From contig NZ_CP167894.1 in NCBI RefSeq assembly GCF_041504345.1, forward strand, positions 62,001-126,000: a DNA stretch of 64,000 nt. Reading direction: 5' to 3'. Position 1 is the first letter of the stretch. Every line of letters begins with the position of its first letter. This DNA is from Vibrio sp. BS-M-Sm-2 (lineage in GTDB: Bacteria; Pseudomonadota; Gammaproteobacteria; Enterobacterales; Vibrionaceae). Position numbers and translations under genes: made by a program. Under the pieces are notes generated by a model. The model was not told the DNA's origin. It saw nothing but the letters and a program-made list of their open reading frames with translations, and ran no database searches. Below, one piece after another: positions 45,338 through 55,789 of the stretch.

Positions 45338-46177
45338 GTGGTAAAACCAAACATAATAAAAACTAGCGAAAACCCACTTCAAACAATCGAAGTTGAAGTG
45401 TTTGATGAATATGGTGAGAAGCTAACCAAACAGATCGCTTGTGAACGCCCTCTTACCGTTATGTTGAACTGGAAAGAGATCGTAACGTTAATGACATTGG
45501 GCTCTCGTCCGGAGTCATTAGTATTGGGCTATTTGAAAAACCAAAGCTTCCTTTCCGACCCAGAAGCGGTTGAATCTATTATCATCGATTGGGAAACCAG
45601 CTCTGCAGCGGTTATCACCAAAGAAGATACAAGCCAACTTGAGCAAGCGCTTAAGAAGAAAACAGTAACCTCTGGCTGCGGTCAAGGTACCATGTATGGC
45701 AACGTGATGAAGCAGTTGGAAGATTACCAGGTGCCTCAAAACAAGATTAAGCAATCTGAAATCTACACAGCGCTTGAAGCGTTGACTCATTACAACGATA
45801 CCTACAAGAAAGCAGGCGCGGTGCACGGTTGTGCTGTTTGCAAAGACGACCAAGTGTTGTCGTTTGTGGAGGATGTAGGCCGTCACAATGCCGTTGACAC
45901 ATTGGCTGGTGAGATGTGGCTTAACAAGGAGTCAGGTGAAGACAAAATCTTTTACACTACAGGTCGTTTGACTTCTGAGATGGTGATTAAGGTTGCGCAG
46001 ATGGGTATCCCTGTTCTTCTATCACGTTCTGGCGTGACCCAAATGGGCTTAGATTTGGCGCAGAAGTTCGGTATCACCACGATTGCTCGTGCTAAAGGTC
46101 TACGCTTCCAAGTCTTCACGGGCGCAGACAAGATCGATTTTGATGTAAAGGGTGAGCAAGCGTCGTCAGAAGACTAG
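45338..46177 (+). CDS. fdhD: Formate dehydrogenase sulfur carrier FdhD
   Basis: A 279-residue protein that passes sulfur from IscS to the Mo/W cofactor of formate dehydrogenase. Catalytic CxxG-type motif in TSGCGQGTMYG (one Cys; many FdhD have CGxC), then GAVHGCAVC and DVGRHNAVDTLAGEMWLN, and TGRLTSEMVIK. Start is the GTG at 45338, with AGGA 7 nt upstream; the GTG at 45332 is too close. Divergent from the DUF3305 operon. Ends in a clear terminator. Confidence 0.95.
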   Translation: MVKPNIIKTSENPLQTIEVEVFDEYGEKLTKQIACERPLTVMLNWKEIVTLMTLGSRPESLVLGYLKNQSFLSDPEAVESIIIDWETSSAAVITKEDTSQLEQALKKKTVTSGCGQGTMYGNVMKQLEDYQVPQNKIKQSEIYTALEALTHYNDTYKKAGAVHGCAVCKDDQVLSFVEDVGRHNAVDTLAGEMWLNKESGEDKIFYTTGRLTSEMVIKVAQMGIPVLLSRSGVTQMGLDLAQKFGITTIARAKGLRFQVFTGADKIDFDVKGEQASSED

Positions 46178-46204
46178 ATCTCCCCCTGCTACGAGTGAAT
46201 AAAC

Positions 46205-46239
46205 AATGCCGTTCATTAAGGTTGATGAACGGCATTTTT
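46205..46239 (+). terminator. Terminator after fdhD
   Basis: Stem ATGCCGTTCAT / ATGAACGGCAT with T5. Confidence 0.92.
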
Positions 46240-46474
46240 ATTTAAGTAGGGATAAGTCGTTGGTTCGCGAAACGATGATGCCCAATTTAAGTTAAGCGCA
46301 TAAGGCTATTAATTCCGTTTCTTTACACAATTACATCTCCTTAACTTTCAATACGAAACCAATCTTGCTTTACGAGCCCTATAAGCTATTAGTTACATAT
46401 TCATCATTTAAATATATCTAATAACTATTAAGCATTGATGGATATAAAACGTCATCGGCTAAAGGGAGTTAACC

Positions 46475-48364
46475 ATGAACAATCCACTGGAACCTCAGCA
46501 ACGTGTGCTGTCTCTTTCTATTCGTAGTAAGTTTATTTTAATCAACCTCACCCTGTTTGTGTCTGTTTTGATATATGCGATCTACGAGCAGTTCAGCTTA
46601 GATAAATTGGAATCGCTAGAGCGTTCTGCGACCGAAAACCTTAGAAGCTCGGTCGATTTGTTAACTCTGAGACGGCATGAGAAAGATTTCTTATCCCGTC
46701 ACGATCAAAAATACGCAGAGCGTTTCGACAAAACCGCCGACACATTGAATCAGAGGCTGGTAACTTTGAATCAAACACTAGCTTCGCACAATCTTCATCT
46801 GTCCGAGCAAATGACTAAGATCTCCGATACCCTTCATCAGTACCAGAAACAGTTCCACCAGATCGTCAATCAAGTTAACGACATCGAACGCACAACCGCA
46901 CCTTTGGGGTTTGTGGCGGCACTCGATGGAAAAAGAACGGCACTGAAATCAGCAATCGAATCAGAATCTAGTTTGGCACTGGAACTTGCGCTGCTAGAAC
47001 TGATCGAAAAAGACTTTCATTATCTTGCACATATTAATAGCCAAACAAATGCGGCATTAATTAGTGCTCTTGTTGAGTTTGAACCCTACTCCCAAACATC
47101 GATTTCAATAGAGCAAGCGTATTCCGAATATAAGGCCGCGGTTGAAACTCTACTGATTGCTAATAGCAATTTAGGGTTGTCGTCAGAATTGGGGCTTAGA
47201 GGCGCCTTGCGTAGCAATGTTCATCAAACGGAACAAGCAATTGAAGAAGTACAAAGTCAGATAAGCCAAGCGATTACAGCGGCAAGTACACACACCAAAA
47301 ATATGCTGCATCTTTTTGGTGCGGCTATCGTTGCTCTGCTCTCTTTGTTGTTGGTATTCATCGGTCGCAACATACTTGCGCGAATCAAAGCGATAAACGT
47401 GATGATGGAGTCGATTGCGAATGGAGATGGCGACTTAACCGTGCGTATGAACGCAAAAGGCAATGATGAACTTGCTCAGTTGGCGCACTCCTTCGATACC
47501 TTCATCAATAAACTGCATGGCAATATTAAAGAGCTGTCTGGCGTGATGACTGTGTTGACCGACAGCTCATGCAGCTCTGAAGAAGCGGCAATTAAAAGCA
47601 TGAGCAATGCCGAGAAACAAAAGCAGCAATCTGAATCGGTAGCGACGGCAGTCAATGAATTAGTCATGACGAGTAATGAAGTGACGGCGAACATCGAAAA
47701 TGCGGCAACCAATGCCGAGAAGATAAAAGAGAACGCCCATCAAGCGCTGCAAAAGACACAGTCAACCAACGATAGTATTCATGTCTTGGTAGAAAACATT
47801 GCAGAATCTCAGGATCTCATCGTTCAACTTGAAGAACAGAGTCGTGAAATCAATCAGGTGGTCACTACCATTCAAGGTATTGCTGAGCAAACTAACCTAT
47901 TAGCACTCAATGCTGCGATTGAAGCGGCGCGTGCTGGCGATCATGGACGAGGTTTCGCTGTGGTTGCATCCGAAGTCAGAGAGCTTTCACTAATGACCAA
48001 CGACTCAACCCATCAAATAGAATCCACGATTCATGGTTTAACCACTGGAATAGACAAGACCGTCGCCAAGATGACAGCGAGCTTAGAGCAAACTGAGCTG
48101 GTGAAAAGCCAAACCAAAGACGTGGTGAATGCGATAGAAGGCATACACTTCCAAGTTGGCGAGATGTTCGACTTAAACAGTCAGATCTCAACAGCGTCCG
48201 AAGAGCAATCGATGGTTTCAGTAGAGATTGACCGAAACATTACGGATATCGCTCATCTTGCCAGTGATACCTATACCGTGGTTTCTGGATCCGTGCGTTG
48301 TAGTGAACAAGTCTCGAGTGTGAGTGTGAAGCTAGAGAAGATTGTCGCGCAGTTTAAGTACTAG
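46475..48364 (+). CDS. Methyl-accepting chemotaxis protein (HBM-type sensor)
   Basis: A 629-residue chemoreceptor. Membrane helix 1 ([20 protein letters not shown]), a periplasmic all-helical domain of about 230 residues with [20 protein letters not shown], the signature of helical bimodular (HBM) sensors, helix 2 ([18 protein letters not shown]), HAMP ([20 protein letters not shown]) and the signalling tip [28 protein letters not shown] sensors bind small organic acids; the ligand here is unknown. Good Shine-Dalgarno (AAAGGGAG). Monocistronic. Confidence 0.92.
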   Translation: MNNPLEPQQRVLSLSIRSKFILINLTLFVSVLIYAIYEQFSLDKLESLERSATENLRSSVDLLTLRRHEKDFLSRHDQKYAERFDKTADTLNQRLVTLNQTLASHNLHLSEQMTKISDTLHQYQKQFHQIVNQVNDIERTTAPLGFVAALDGKRTALKSAIESESSLALELALLELIEKDFHYLAHINSQTNAALISALVEFEPYSQTSISIEQAYSEYKAAVETLLIANSNLGLSSELGLRGALRSNVHQTEQAIEEVQSQISQAITAASTHTKNMLHLFGAAIVALLSLLLVFIGRNILARIKAINVMMESIANGDGDLTVRMNAKGNDELAQLAHSFDTFINKLHGNIKELSGVMTVLTDSSCSSEEAAIKSMSNAEKQKQQSESVATAVNELVMTSNEVTANIENAATNAEKIKENAHQALQKTQSTNDSIHVLVENIAESQDLIVQLEEQSREINQVVTTIQGIAEQTNLLALNAAIEAARAGDHGRGFAVVASEVRELSLMTNDSTHQIESTIHGLTTGIDKTVAKMTASLEQTELVKSQTKDVVNAIEGIHFQVGEMFDLNSQISTASEEQSMVSVEIDRNITDIAHLASDTYTVVSGSVRCSEQVSSVSVKLEKIVAQFKY

Positions 48365-48406
48365 TGATTAGCGCAAACTAGTTAATTTATGTAGTATGAA
48401 AAAACA

Positions 48407-48442
48407 AAAGGCCTCTCTCTTATTGCTAAGATAGAGGCCTTT
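48407..48442. terminator. Bidirectional terminator between the MCP and ybiT
   Basis: Stem AAAGGCCTCTCTC / GATAGAGGCCTTT with T runs on both sides; genes converge here. Confidence 0.88.
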
Positions 48443-48497
48443 CTAATTTTGAATACGTACTAACGTGTTGCTACGTATTAACTCTCGCTACACGACA

Positions 48498-50087
48498 TTA
48501 GCCGCGTGCTTTTAAGAATTCAGCGTAAGTACCGCGGAAATCGTTGATCTTGCCATCTTTGATTTCAAGGATACGAGTTGCTAGAGAGTCTACGAATACA
48601 CGGTCGTGAGATACGAAGAACAATGTGCCTTTGTAGTTCTCAAGAGCCAAGTTAAGCGCTTCGATAGATTCCATATCCATGTGGTTCGTTGGTTCATCCA
48701 TAAGAAGGATGTTTGGCTTGTGCATCATGATCTTGCCAAGAAGCATACGACCTTGCTCACCACCAGAGATAACCTTTACAGATTTCTTGATGTCGTCTTG
48801 GCCAAACAGCATACGACCTAGGAAGCCACGAACAACTTGCTCGTCTTCGCCTTCTTGGCGCCATTGGCTCATCCAATCAAACAGGTTCATGTCTGTCTCG
48901 AAATCGTGTGCGTGATCTTGAGCGTAGTAACCGATGTTTGAGTTTTCAGACCACTTGTACTCACCAGTGCGAGGTTCTAGTGCGCCAGCTAGTGTGTTAA
49001 GTAGTGTTGTTTTACCTACACCGTTTTCACCGATGATAGCAACACGCTCACCTACTTCGAAGATGGCATCGAACTTGTTGTAAAGATCTTCTTCAAAACC
49101 TTGAGATAGGTTTTCAACCACAAGTGCGTTACGGAATAGCTCTTTAGACTGTTCGAAACGGATGAATGGGTTTTGACGGCTAGACGCTTTAACTTCGTCT
49201 AGTTGAATCTTGTCGATTTGCTTAGCACGAGACGTTGCTTGCTTCGCTTTAGATGCGTTAGCAGAGAAACGAGAAACGAACGTTTGAAGTTCAGCAATTT
49301 GTGCTTTCTTCTTAGCGTTGTCAGACAGTAGACGTTCACGAGCTTGAGTCGCAGCCGTCATGTACTCATCGTAGTTACCTGGGAATAGACGAAGTTCGCC
49401 GTAATCAAGGTCAGCCATGTGTGTACAAACCGAGTTTAGGAAGTGACGGTCGTGCGAAATGATGATCATTGTGCAGTTACGTTGGTTTAGCGTATCTTCC
49501 AACCACTTGATGGTGTCCATGTCCAAGTTGTTCGTTGGTTCGTCAAGAAGCATGATATGCGGGTCTGCAAACAGTACTTGAGACAATAGAACACGAAGTT
49601 TCCAACCCGGTGCCACTTCGCTCATCAGACCGAAGTGCATTGACTCTTCAATACCTACAGCAAGAAGAAGCTCACCGGCTTTAGCTTCTGCCATGTAGCC
49701 GTCCATTTCAGCGAACTGAACTTCAAGGTCAGCCACCTTCATGCCGTCTTCTTCGCTCATTTCTGGCAAAGAGTAAATGCGGTCACGCTCTTGCTTAATA
49801 GCCCAAAGCTCTTTGTGACCCATGATAACCGTATCAATTACCGTGAATTCTTCGTAAGCAAATTGGTCTTGGTTTAGCTTAGCGACGCGCTCGTTTGGAT
49901 CGTAGCTTACGTTACCAGAAGTCGGCTCTAGTTCACCCGATAGGATCTTCATGAACGTCGATTTACCACAGCCATTCGCGCCGATTAAACCGTAGCGGTT
50001 GCCTTCGCCGAACTTAACTGAAATATTTTCGAAAAGTGGCTTAGCGCCGAATTGTTGGGTGATATTTGCTGTGGAGATCAATGCCAT
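48498..50087 (-). CDS. ybiT: ABC-F ATPase YbiT
   Basis: A 529-residue ABC-F protein. Two ATPase domains: GANGCGKST with [18 protein letters not shown], and GENGVGKTT with [13 protein letters not shown] and [13 protein letters not shown]. Starts [20 protein letters not shown], which with the [20 protein letters not shown] linker is near-identical to E. coli YbiT. Acts on the ribosome; physiological role partly known. Monocistronic. Confidence 0.93.
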   Translation of the reverse strand: MALISTANITQQFGAKPLFENISVKFGEGNRYGLIGANGCGKSTFMKILSGELEPTSGNVSYDPNERVAKLNQDQFAYEEFTVIDTVIMGHKELWAIKQERDRIYSLPEMSEEDGMKVADLEVQFAEMDGYMAEAKAGELLLAVGIEESMHFGLMSEVAPGWKLRVLLSQVLFADPHIMLLDEPTNNLDMDTIKWLEDTLNQRNCTMIIISHDRHFLNSVCTHMADLDYGELRLFPGNYDEYMTAATQARERLLSDNAKKKAQIAELQTFVSRFSANASKAKQATSRAKQIDKIQLDEVKASSRQNPFIRFEQSKELFRNALVVENLSQGFEEDLYNKFDAIFEVGERVAIIGENGVGKTTLLNTLAGALEPRTGEYKWSENSNIGYYAQDHAHDFETDMNLFDWMSQWRQEGEDEQVVRGFLGRMLFGQDDIKKSVKVISGGEQGRMLLGKIMMHKPNILLMDEPTNHMDMESIEALNLALENYKGTLFFVSHDRVFVDSLATRILEIKDGKINDFRGTYAEFLKARG

Positions 50088-50532
50088 TACCTTCTTAATG
50101 TGAAAAACGTCGCAACGTTACTTGTTCAGGGCTTTAACTGCAAGTATTGATTGCATTTACCCGCTATTAAGTGAGTGATAACCCAGCCAAATCATAGTTT
50201 GAGCTAACTCACACTTTTGATTTTCAATTTGCTGCCTAAAATCCGTCGATTTTCAGGGGAAACAAAATATCGAACAGCGACCTATAATGGGCGGTATATA
50301 ACGTCCTAAATCATGCCAACCATTGAATATATCGTATGCTGATTGGTCGCAGTGAAACTAACCTGACCAAAGCAACAGCAGACATAGGCAAGACTAGCCT
50401 AATCCCTGACAATTTCATGACAAAATCGGTCGAAACAGGAATAAAGTACTCGCCCCCGATACCGGATTGGATTTCACAAAGTCAGATTAACTAACTATAG
50501 TAATCCTAACCTCATAATTCTAAGAGACTTTT
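50088..50532. other. Intergenic region between ybiT and the membrane protein gene
   Basis: About 450 bp that should contain divergent promoters (a TATAAT-like hexamer near 50283). I see no gene, RNA or strong repeat in it. Confidence 0.5.
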
Positions 50533-52878
50533 ATGCGTTCACTATCGCGCTTCTTAATCCTCACTTTGGCCATTCTCTCTTGGCCTAGTCATGCCAACTT
50601 GGAATATGACTTACAATCTCAGCCGCAGGTATCCGATTCTGCTGTTGCCCTTGATGAGCGAATTGATTCGTTACCCGACCCTCTATTTATGGAAGCGTCG
50701 GATAGACGTCAGGTCAACATTTTGCTTGCCGAAGTTCTGCGAGTCCAAAAGCAAGAGATCAAAACCTTCGAGCAACAGATAAAAGCTTACCGAGATAACA
50801 GCGACGTCGATCAATGGTTTGCCGTTCAAACCAGTTACGTCACTTTGAATAGCTTGAACGTGAGTAAGCAGCACCTGTTAGAACAGACAAACTCTGCAAA
50901 CAAAGATCGCTTAACAGGTTTTGGCCCTTATGGTGTCACCCAATTTAAGCAAGAGTGGGAATTAACCAAGCTCAATATTGAGTATCTTGTTTACTTCCAA
51001 ATTCGTAGCTTTAAAGCGCTTGTTAAAGACATCTTCATTTCGCCAGTGCCTGTGATTGGTGCATCGTTAAAAGTGCTATTCATCTACTTTGGTTTAGTGT
51101 GGTGGCTTGCCAACAGCACCCGTTTGATCGAGTTGTTTAGAATTAATTTTCTTGAAGCGAAAACGAACCCTCCTTTTTTAGTAAGGGTAATCTGGTATAT
51201 CAGTCGCGCTGATCGTGCGATTGCTTGGCTCATTGCGATTACCCTTTCACTCAGGGTACTTTCGAGTATCCCTAGTCTACAGCATCTGATTTTCCTCGAG
51301 ATCTTCACGTGGTGGATTCTAGGTGGTTCGATTGCCATCAGCTTTATTCTTGAACTGGCCTACCGCTTGGGTCGTACATCTAATAAAGAAGTGATAGCGC
51401 TTCGTCTATCGACTATTCGCCGTTATGTATGGAGCTTCATTGTTGCGGGTGTGACTCTGCAAATTTCGAGTATTACGTTAGGCAAAGGCACTATCTATAG
51501 TTGGATCTACAGCGCTCTGTTTTTCTGGTTTGTACTGGTTACCATTTCGGTACTCAGATTATGGCGAGCGAAAGTCTTTGATACTCTGCAACACATCTCC
51601 GATCGTCCGGTATGGGTGAATTGGGCGGTGAACCGAAAAGATACCTTCCTACTGAATATACTCGCGACAGCAATTGGCATCGTATGGTTGAGTGTTTACA
51701 ACTTCCAACACCGCATCATGGCATTGCTATCCAATTACACGCTGTTTAGCCAAGCCTTGGCGTATCTGTTTAGAATCGAAGTGGCTAAGCAGTCTGATCT
51801 TGATAAAAATCAGCAAAACTTGGTTCGAATCAAAGGCGATCAAACCTATGAATACATTCTGCCGGGTAATATCGACAGCACGCTAATTGATTATGCGGGT
51901 GACGAAATTAAGCAACTGTCTCGCTACTTGATGTCGGACAGCCCTGCTATCTGTATTGTGTCAGGCGAACGTGGTGTTGGCGCGACGACGCTGCTTTATA
52001 CTTTATTGCACAAAGTCTCTAACGCAGAGCCCGTTTATGTGAGCTGTCCTTATGCCGGTTACCAAGAACTTTTAGCGCATCTTGCCGTTAGTATTGGTTT
52101 GGAAGAAGAAGCCACTGAGATTCAGATCTTGGCGCATTTGCGTAAGAGCAATACGACTTACCTTATTGCGATTGATAACGCACAACGACTGGTGAAACCA
52201 ATGGTCGGTGGCTTGTCGGATTTGATTCGTTTAACCAACCTTCTGCGTCGCTCAAAAAAGAACCACCGTGTCGTGATATCGATTGCCAAATCGAGCTGGC
52301 GGTTTGTTGATAGAGCGCGTGGCGAACGCCTGTTGTTTGACTTGGTGTGTTTCCTTCCTCGTTGGACAGAAAAACAAGTTGGTGAGCTTTTGAATAGCCG
52401 TATTAACAAGGAGCTTGAAAAGCCGTTGTCGTTTGATGGCTTAGTGGTTCCTAAGCAATGGGACCAAGATGATATGAGTGAAGAAGAACGTGCACGCCAA
52501 GGTTTCTATCGAATCTTGTGGCACTACTCTGATGGTAACCCTACCGTTGCGTTGCGTTTCTTCCGACTCTCTTTGAACCGAAATAAAGAGACAGATCAAG
52601 CCGTGGTGCGTTTGTTCCATGTTCCGGAAGCGCAGGAACTGGAGAATATGCCGAAACCGATGTTGGCTGTATTGCGCTCTATCGTGCAATTGGAAATCGC
52701 ATCTCCGGAAGTTTTATCTGAATGTACACAACTGAGCACGGCAGAAATAACGGGGATTCTGCGTTACTTTGAAAGCCGTGGTTATATTGGTTGGCATGAA
52801 GAAAAGGCTCGGATTTCTGAGCACTGGTTCCGCCATATTACGAACGTTCTCGACCGTCAACATCTACTGGTGAAGTAA
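50533..52878 (+). CDS. Large membrane protein with a degenerate P-loop NTPase domain
   Basis: A 781-residue protein not recognised by name. In order: signal peptide (FLILTLAILSWPSHA), a periplasmic helical region (about 20-160), about six membrane helices (VLFIYFGLVWWLANS, AIAWLIAITLSLRV, WWILGGSIAISFILEL, IVAGVTLQISSIT, WIYSALFFWFVLVTISVL, FLLNILATAIGIVWLSVY), then a cytoplasmic STAND/AAA-like domain. Its Walker A reads GERGVGATT (residues 478-486), with Ala484 where Lys is required; Walker B-like YLIAIDNAQ and a sensor-like SIAKS follow, then a winged-helix-like end (LSTAEITGILRYFESRGYIGW). A MscS-family gene starts 1 nt after its stop. Likely a regulator or partner of that channel; catalytic ATPase activity is doubtful. 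Confidence 0.8.
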   Translation: MRSLSRFLILTLAILSWPSHANLEYDLQSQPQVSDSAVALDERIDSLPDPLFMEASDRRQVNILLAEVLRVQKQEIKTFEQQIKAYRDNSDVDQWFAVQTSYVTLNSLNVSKQHLLEQTNSANKDRLTGFGPYGVTQFKQEWELTKLNIEYLVYFQIRSFKALVKDIFISPVPVIGASLKVLFIYFGLVWWLANSTRLIELFRINFLEAKTNPPFLVRVIWYISRADRAIAWLIAITLSLRVLSSIPSLQHLIFLEIFTWWILGGSIAISFILELAYRLGRTSNKEVIALRLSTIRRYVWSFIVAGVTLQISSITLGKGTIYSWIYSALFFWFVLVTISVLRLWRAKVFDTLQHISDRPVWVNWAVNRKDTFLLNILATAIGIVWLSVYNFQHRIMALLSNYTLFSQALAYLFRIEVAKQSDLDKNQQNLVRIKGDQTYEYILPGNIDSTLIDYAGDEIKQLSRYLMSDSPAICIVSGERGVGATTLLYTLLHKVSNAEPVYVSCPYAGYQELLAHLAVSIGLEEEATEIQILAHLRKSNTTYLIAIDNAQRLVKPMVGGLSDLIRLTNLLRRSKKNHRVVISIAKSSWRFVDRARGERLLFDLVCFLPRWTEKQVGELLNSRINKELEKPLSFDGLVVPKQWDQDDMSEEERARQGFYRILWHYSDGNPTVALRFFRLSLNRNKETDQAVVRLFHVPEAQELENMPKPMLAVLRSIVQLEIASPEVLSECTQLSTAEITGILRYFESRGYIGWHEEKARISEHWFRHITNVLDRQHLLVK

Positions 52879-52879
52879 A

Positions 52880-53767
52880 ATGAAGAAGTTATTTATCCTA
52901 CTATTTGTTGGCTTGGTAAGTGCTGTCAGCTTCCCGACCTTTGCGACGGAAGAGTTAGCCAATGTGGAAAACATCTCAAAGATAGCTAGCCTTGTGCGGT
53001 GGAGCGGCGTGTTCTTCTCCATGATTGTTATTGCTGCAATGTGGTTATTGCTCAAGTTCATCAACTCAATGGTGACCAGTTTTGGTAGTCAGTTTGTGCA
53101 ATATCGAATGTTGCTACAGAAACTGCAGTCGTTTACTCAGTTCTTCATTTACGTGAGCACCGGTCTTATCGTGTTCATGATGAGTTTTAGAATCAACGAT
53201 CAAATTCTGGCTTTGATTGGTGGTACCCTCGCTGTATCCGTTGGCTTTGCGCTTAAAGACTTGGCAGCGTCATTCATCGCAGGTATCACCGTGATGATCG
53301 ATAGACCTTTCCAAGTTGGTGACCGCGTCACGTTCGAAGGTAACTACGGGGACATTATCACTATTGGTTTGCGTTCTGTGCGTATGAGAACTTTGAATGA
53401 CGACATCATTACCATCCCGAACAACAAGTTCTTAAATGAAGTGACGACGAGCGGCAACTATGGTGCATTGGATATGCAGGTCGTGATTCCGTTTTATGTA
53501 GGAATGGATGAAGATATCACCCTAGCCCGTGATTTGATTCAAGAAGCTGCGTCTTCAAGCCGCTACATCCACTTGCCTAAGCCTGTTACGGTTCTGGTTA
53601 AACAGACGATTACGGATAACTACCTGGCGATACAGTTAACTTGTAAGGCTTACGTCGTCGATACAGCTTATGAAAAGTTGTTTGAAACAGACATTACCTT
53701 GCGTGTGATGAAAGAGTTCAAAAAGCACAACATCAACCCACCGAAGATTTCAGTGGCAGCGCATTAA
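52880..53767 (+). CDS. MscS-family mechanosensitive channel
   Basis: A 295-residue small MscS: signal-like N-terminus (LFILLFVGLVSAVSFPTFA), two further helices, and the pore helix TM3 plus beta domain LIGGTLAVSVGFALKDLAASFIAG, then MIDRPFQVGDRVTFEGNYGDI, the signature of the family. Forms a heptameric channel in the inner membrane. Translated with the preceding gene (1-nt gap). Gating ligand unknown. Confidence 0.92.
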   Translation: MKKLFILLFVGLVSAVSFPTFATEELANVENISKIASLVRWSGVFFSMIVIAAMWLLLKFINSMVTSFGSQFVQYRMLLQKLQSFTQFFIYVSTGLIVFMMSFRINDQILALIGGTLAVSVGFALKDLAASFIAGITVMIDRPFQVGDRVTFEGNYGDIITIGLRSVRMRTLNDDIITIPNNKFLNEVTTSGNYGALDMQVVIPFYVGMDEDITLARDLIQEAASSSRYIHLPKPVTVLVKQTITDNYLAIQLTCKAYVVDTAYEKLFETDITLRVMKEFKKHNINPPKISVAAH

Positions 53768-53828
53768 TTGAAGCTGGCTTAAGGTTTACGTTCGAAGATT
53801 GGATTAACCCCCGAGATACCAATAAACG

Positions 53829-53870
53829 AAAACACCTCCGGACTTATCTCGAGTGCGGAGGTGTTTTTTT
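53829..53870. terminator. Bidirectional terminator after the MscS gene
   Basis: Stem AAAACACCTCCG / CGGAGGTGTTTT with T7. Serves the convergent chemoreceptor gene too. Confidence 0.93.
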
Positions 53871-53908
53871 ATTCGATTTGTCTGCGCTAAGAGTAAGCGC
53901 TGCTGGAT

Positions 53909-55528
53909 TTATACCTTAAAGTATTTCAACTGTTCAGTAAGGTGCTCTGTTGTGTTGGCCATTTTCTGGCTGTCTTCTGCTAGCGATTGTGAGGCCTGAA
54001 GTACTTCGTTTGCAGCTAGGTGAATCCCAGTGACACTTTCACTCATTTCAGTTGCTACCGTACTTTGCTGTTCTGAAGCCGCTGCGATTTGTGCGACCAT
54101 GTCATTGGCGTTGTGAAGCTCATTCACAATCACATCAAGTTGTTGGCGAGTCTCGTTAGATGCGACAACACTGTGGTCAACCTTCTCATTGCTGCTTTGC
54201 ATTGCTTTGAAGGTGCGTTCTGCTTGTTGAGTCAGTTTTTCAATTGTGGATTGAACTTCGTTCGTTGAATTTTGAGTCCGGCTAGCAAGATTACGGACTT
54301 CATCCGCGACAACCGCGAACCCTCTTCCTTGCTCTCCTGCACGTGCCGCCTCTATTGCTGCGTTAAGCGCTAATAAGTTCGTTTGTTCTGACACATCACG
54401 AATGACGCTCACAACTTGACTTATCTCGCTTACGCCGGATTGTAGGTCTCTTACTAATTCGTTAGCCGTAGAGATGTTCTCTGAAACTTGAGAGATGGTT
54501 TTAGAAGTGACCTGCATGTTGTCATCGTTTTGGTTGGCATGATCGACGACTTTATTGGTACTTGCCGCCGTGCTCTCTGCATTGACCGCGACATCTGAAA
54601 TAGTGGCGCTCATTTCTGTCATCGCAGTAGACAATAATTCAAGCTGAGCATGTTGCGAGTTGACACTGGTCGCCGCCTCTTCACTCGCTTGAGCAATGTG
54701 ACTTGCCATATTGCTCGATAGATCCGCAGATTCATTGGCGGTACGTAGTGTACTTTGCAGCTTATCAAGCATGGTGTCGATCTGTTGGCTCATATCACCC
54801 AGCTCATCTTTGCGCGTCATGTTCATACGTACACGAAGGTCGCCATCGGCAATCTTATGGGTGTTATCGATAAGCTTATTAAGAGGTACAAGGATATTAT
54901 TGGATATCGCGTAGCCCATTGCAAACAGTAGGCCAGACAACACAACCGCAACCATTCCTTCTTTAATCGCCAACGCGTAGAATGCATCTTGAATATCAGC
55001 GACCAATATTCCAGAACCTAACACCCAATTCCATTCAGGAAAAAGTTGTACGTACGATATCTTATCTTTTAACTCTCCATTCGGACTCTTCCATTGGTAG
55101 TCAAGAAAGCCTTTCTGTTGTGCAGTTTGAGAGATGGTCACCATCTCACGCCAGTGGTACTTGCCCGCACCGTCTCTTAAGTTACCCGCATTCTTGCCAT
55201 TGAGTTCTGGCTTAAGGGGATGACTAATAATGTTGAGTTGTTGGTTTAAGATCCAAAAATAGTTGGTGCTGTCATAGCGAAGCGTCTCAATGGCTTGAAG
55301 TGCTTGTTTCTTTGCTGTCTCTTCGCCAAGGATATTTCGTTGGTCATAATAGTGTTGAGCTAAGCTTACTGCTGTTTCGACTTGAGCACTGAGTTTATCT
55401 TGCCGCTCTTCCAAGGAGCTAGCGCGCTGTTGCATTAGATTAAAAGTGGATGTCATTACCAAGAGAACAACCGATAGAATGACGATGGAGACGAGTTTTG
55501 ATTTGATAGATAGGTTACTTAATTTCAT
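53909..55528 (-). CDS. Methyl-accepting chemotaxis protein with Cache sensor
   Basis: A 539-residue chemoreceptor. Membrane helix 1 ([18 protein letters not shown]), a periplasmic single-Cache domain ([20 protein letters not shown], then [12 protein letters not shown] and [16 protein letters not shown]), helix 2 ([18 protein letters not shown]), HAMP and the signalling tip [25 protein letters not shown]. Single-Cache_2 sensors often bind acetate, propionate or similar; the ligand is unknown. Monocistronic. Confidence 0.92.
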   Translation of the reverse strand: MKLSNLSIKSKLVSIVILSVVLLVMTSTFNLMQQRASSLEERQDKLSAQVETAVSLAQHYYDQRNILGEETAKKQALQAIETLRYDSTNYFWILNQQLNIISHPLKPELNGKNAGNLRDGAGKYHWREMVTISQTAQQKGFLDYQWKSPNGELKDKISYVQLFPEWNWVLGSGILVADIQDAFYALAIKEGMVAVVLSGLLFAMGYAISNNILVPLNKLIDNTHKIADGDLRVRMNMTRKDELGDMSQQIDTMLDKLQSTLRTANESADLSSNMASHIAQASEEAATSVNSQHAQLELLSTAMTEMSATISDVAVNAESTAASTNKVVDHANQNDDNMQVTSKTISQVSENISTANELVRDLQSGVSEISQVVSVIRDVSEQTNLLALNAAIEAARAGEQGRGFAVVADEVRNLASRTQNSTNEVQSTIEKLTQQAERTFKAMQSSNEKVDHSVVASNETRQQLDVIVNELHNANDMVAQIAAASEQQSTVATEMSESVTGIHLAANEVLQASQSLAEDSQKMANTTEHLTEQLKYFKV

Positions 55529-55789
55529 AGCTGACTGACTTTATTATTTGTTTTGATTATGGATTTTCGGCCAAGGTATCAAAATTTCGTACAGTTCAGA
55601 TGATATGCATCAAGATCGAAAGATATACACTGTGTTACATAAGCAAAAAGAGGTGCTCGTCAAATCAGCAGAGGTTGAGATCTCGCTTGCGATAGATTAG
55701 TAGTGCGGGATTTTCGTGCTTGGCCTGAAAGCTCAAGTAACAGCCCAAGCACTTAATGTAATTGTCGAGTGACAGCCGGTAAAATTAAC

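Noticed and set aside
49443..49455. matS-like sequence GTGACGGTCGTGC in ybiT
   Set aside because: Only the first half matches; the second half is not GTCAC.
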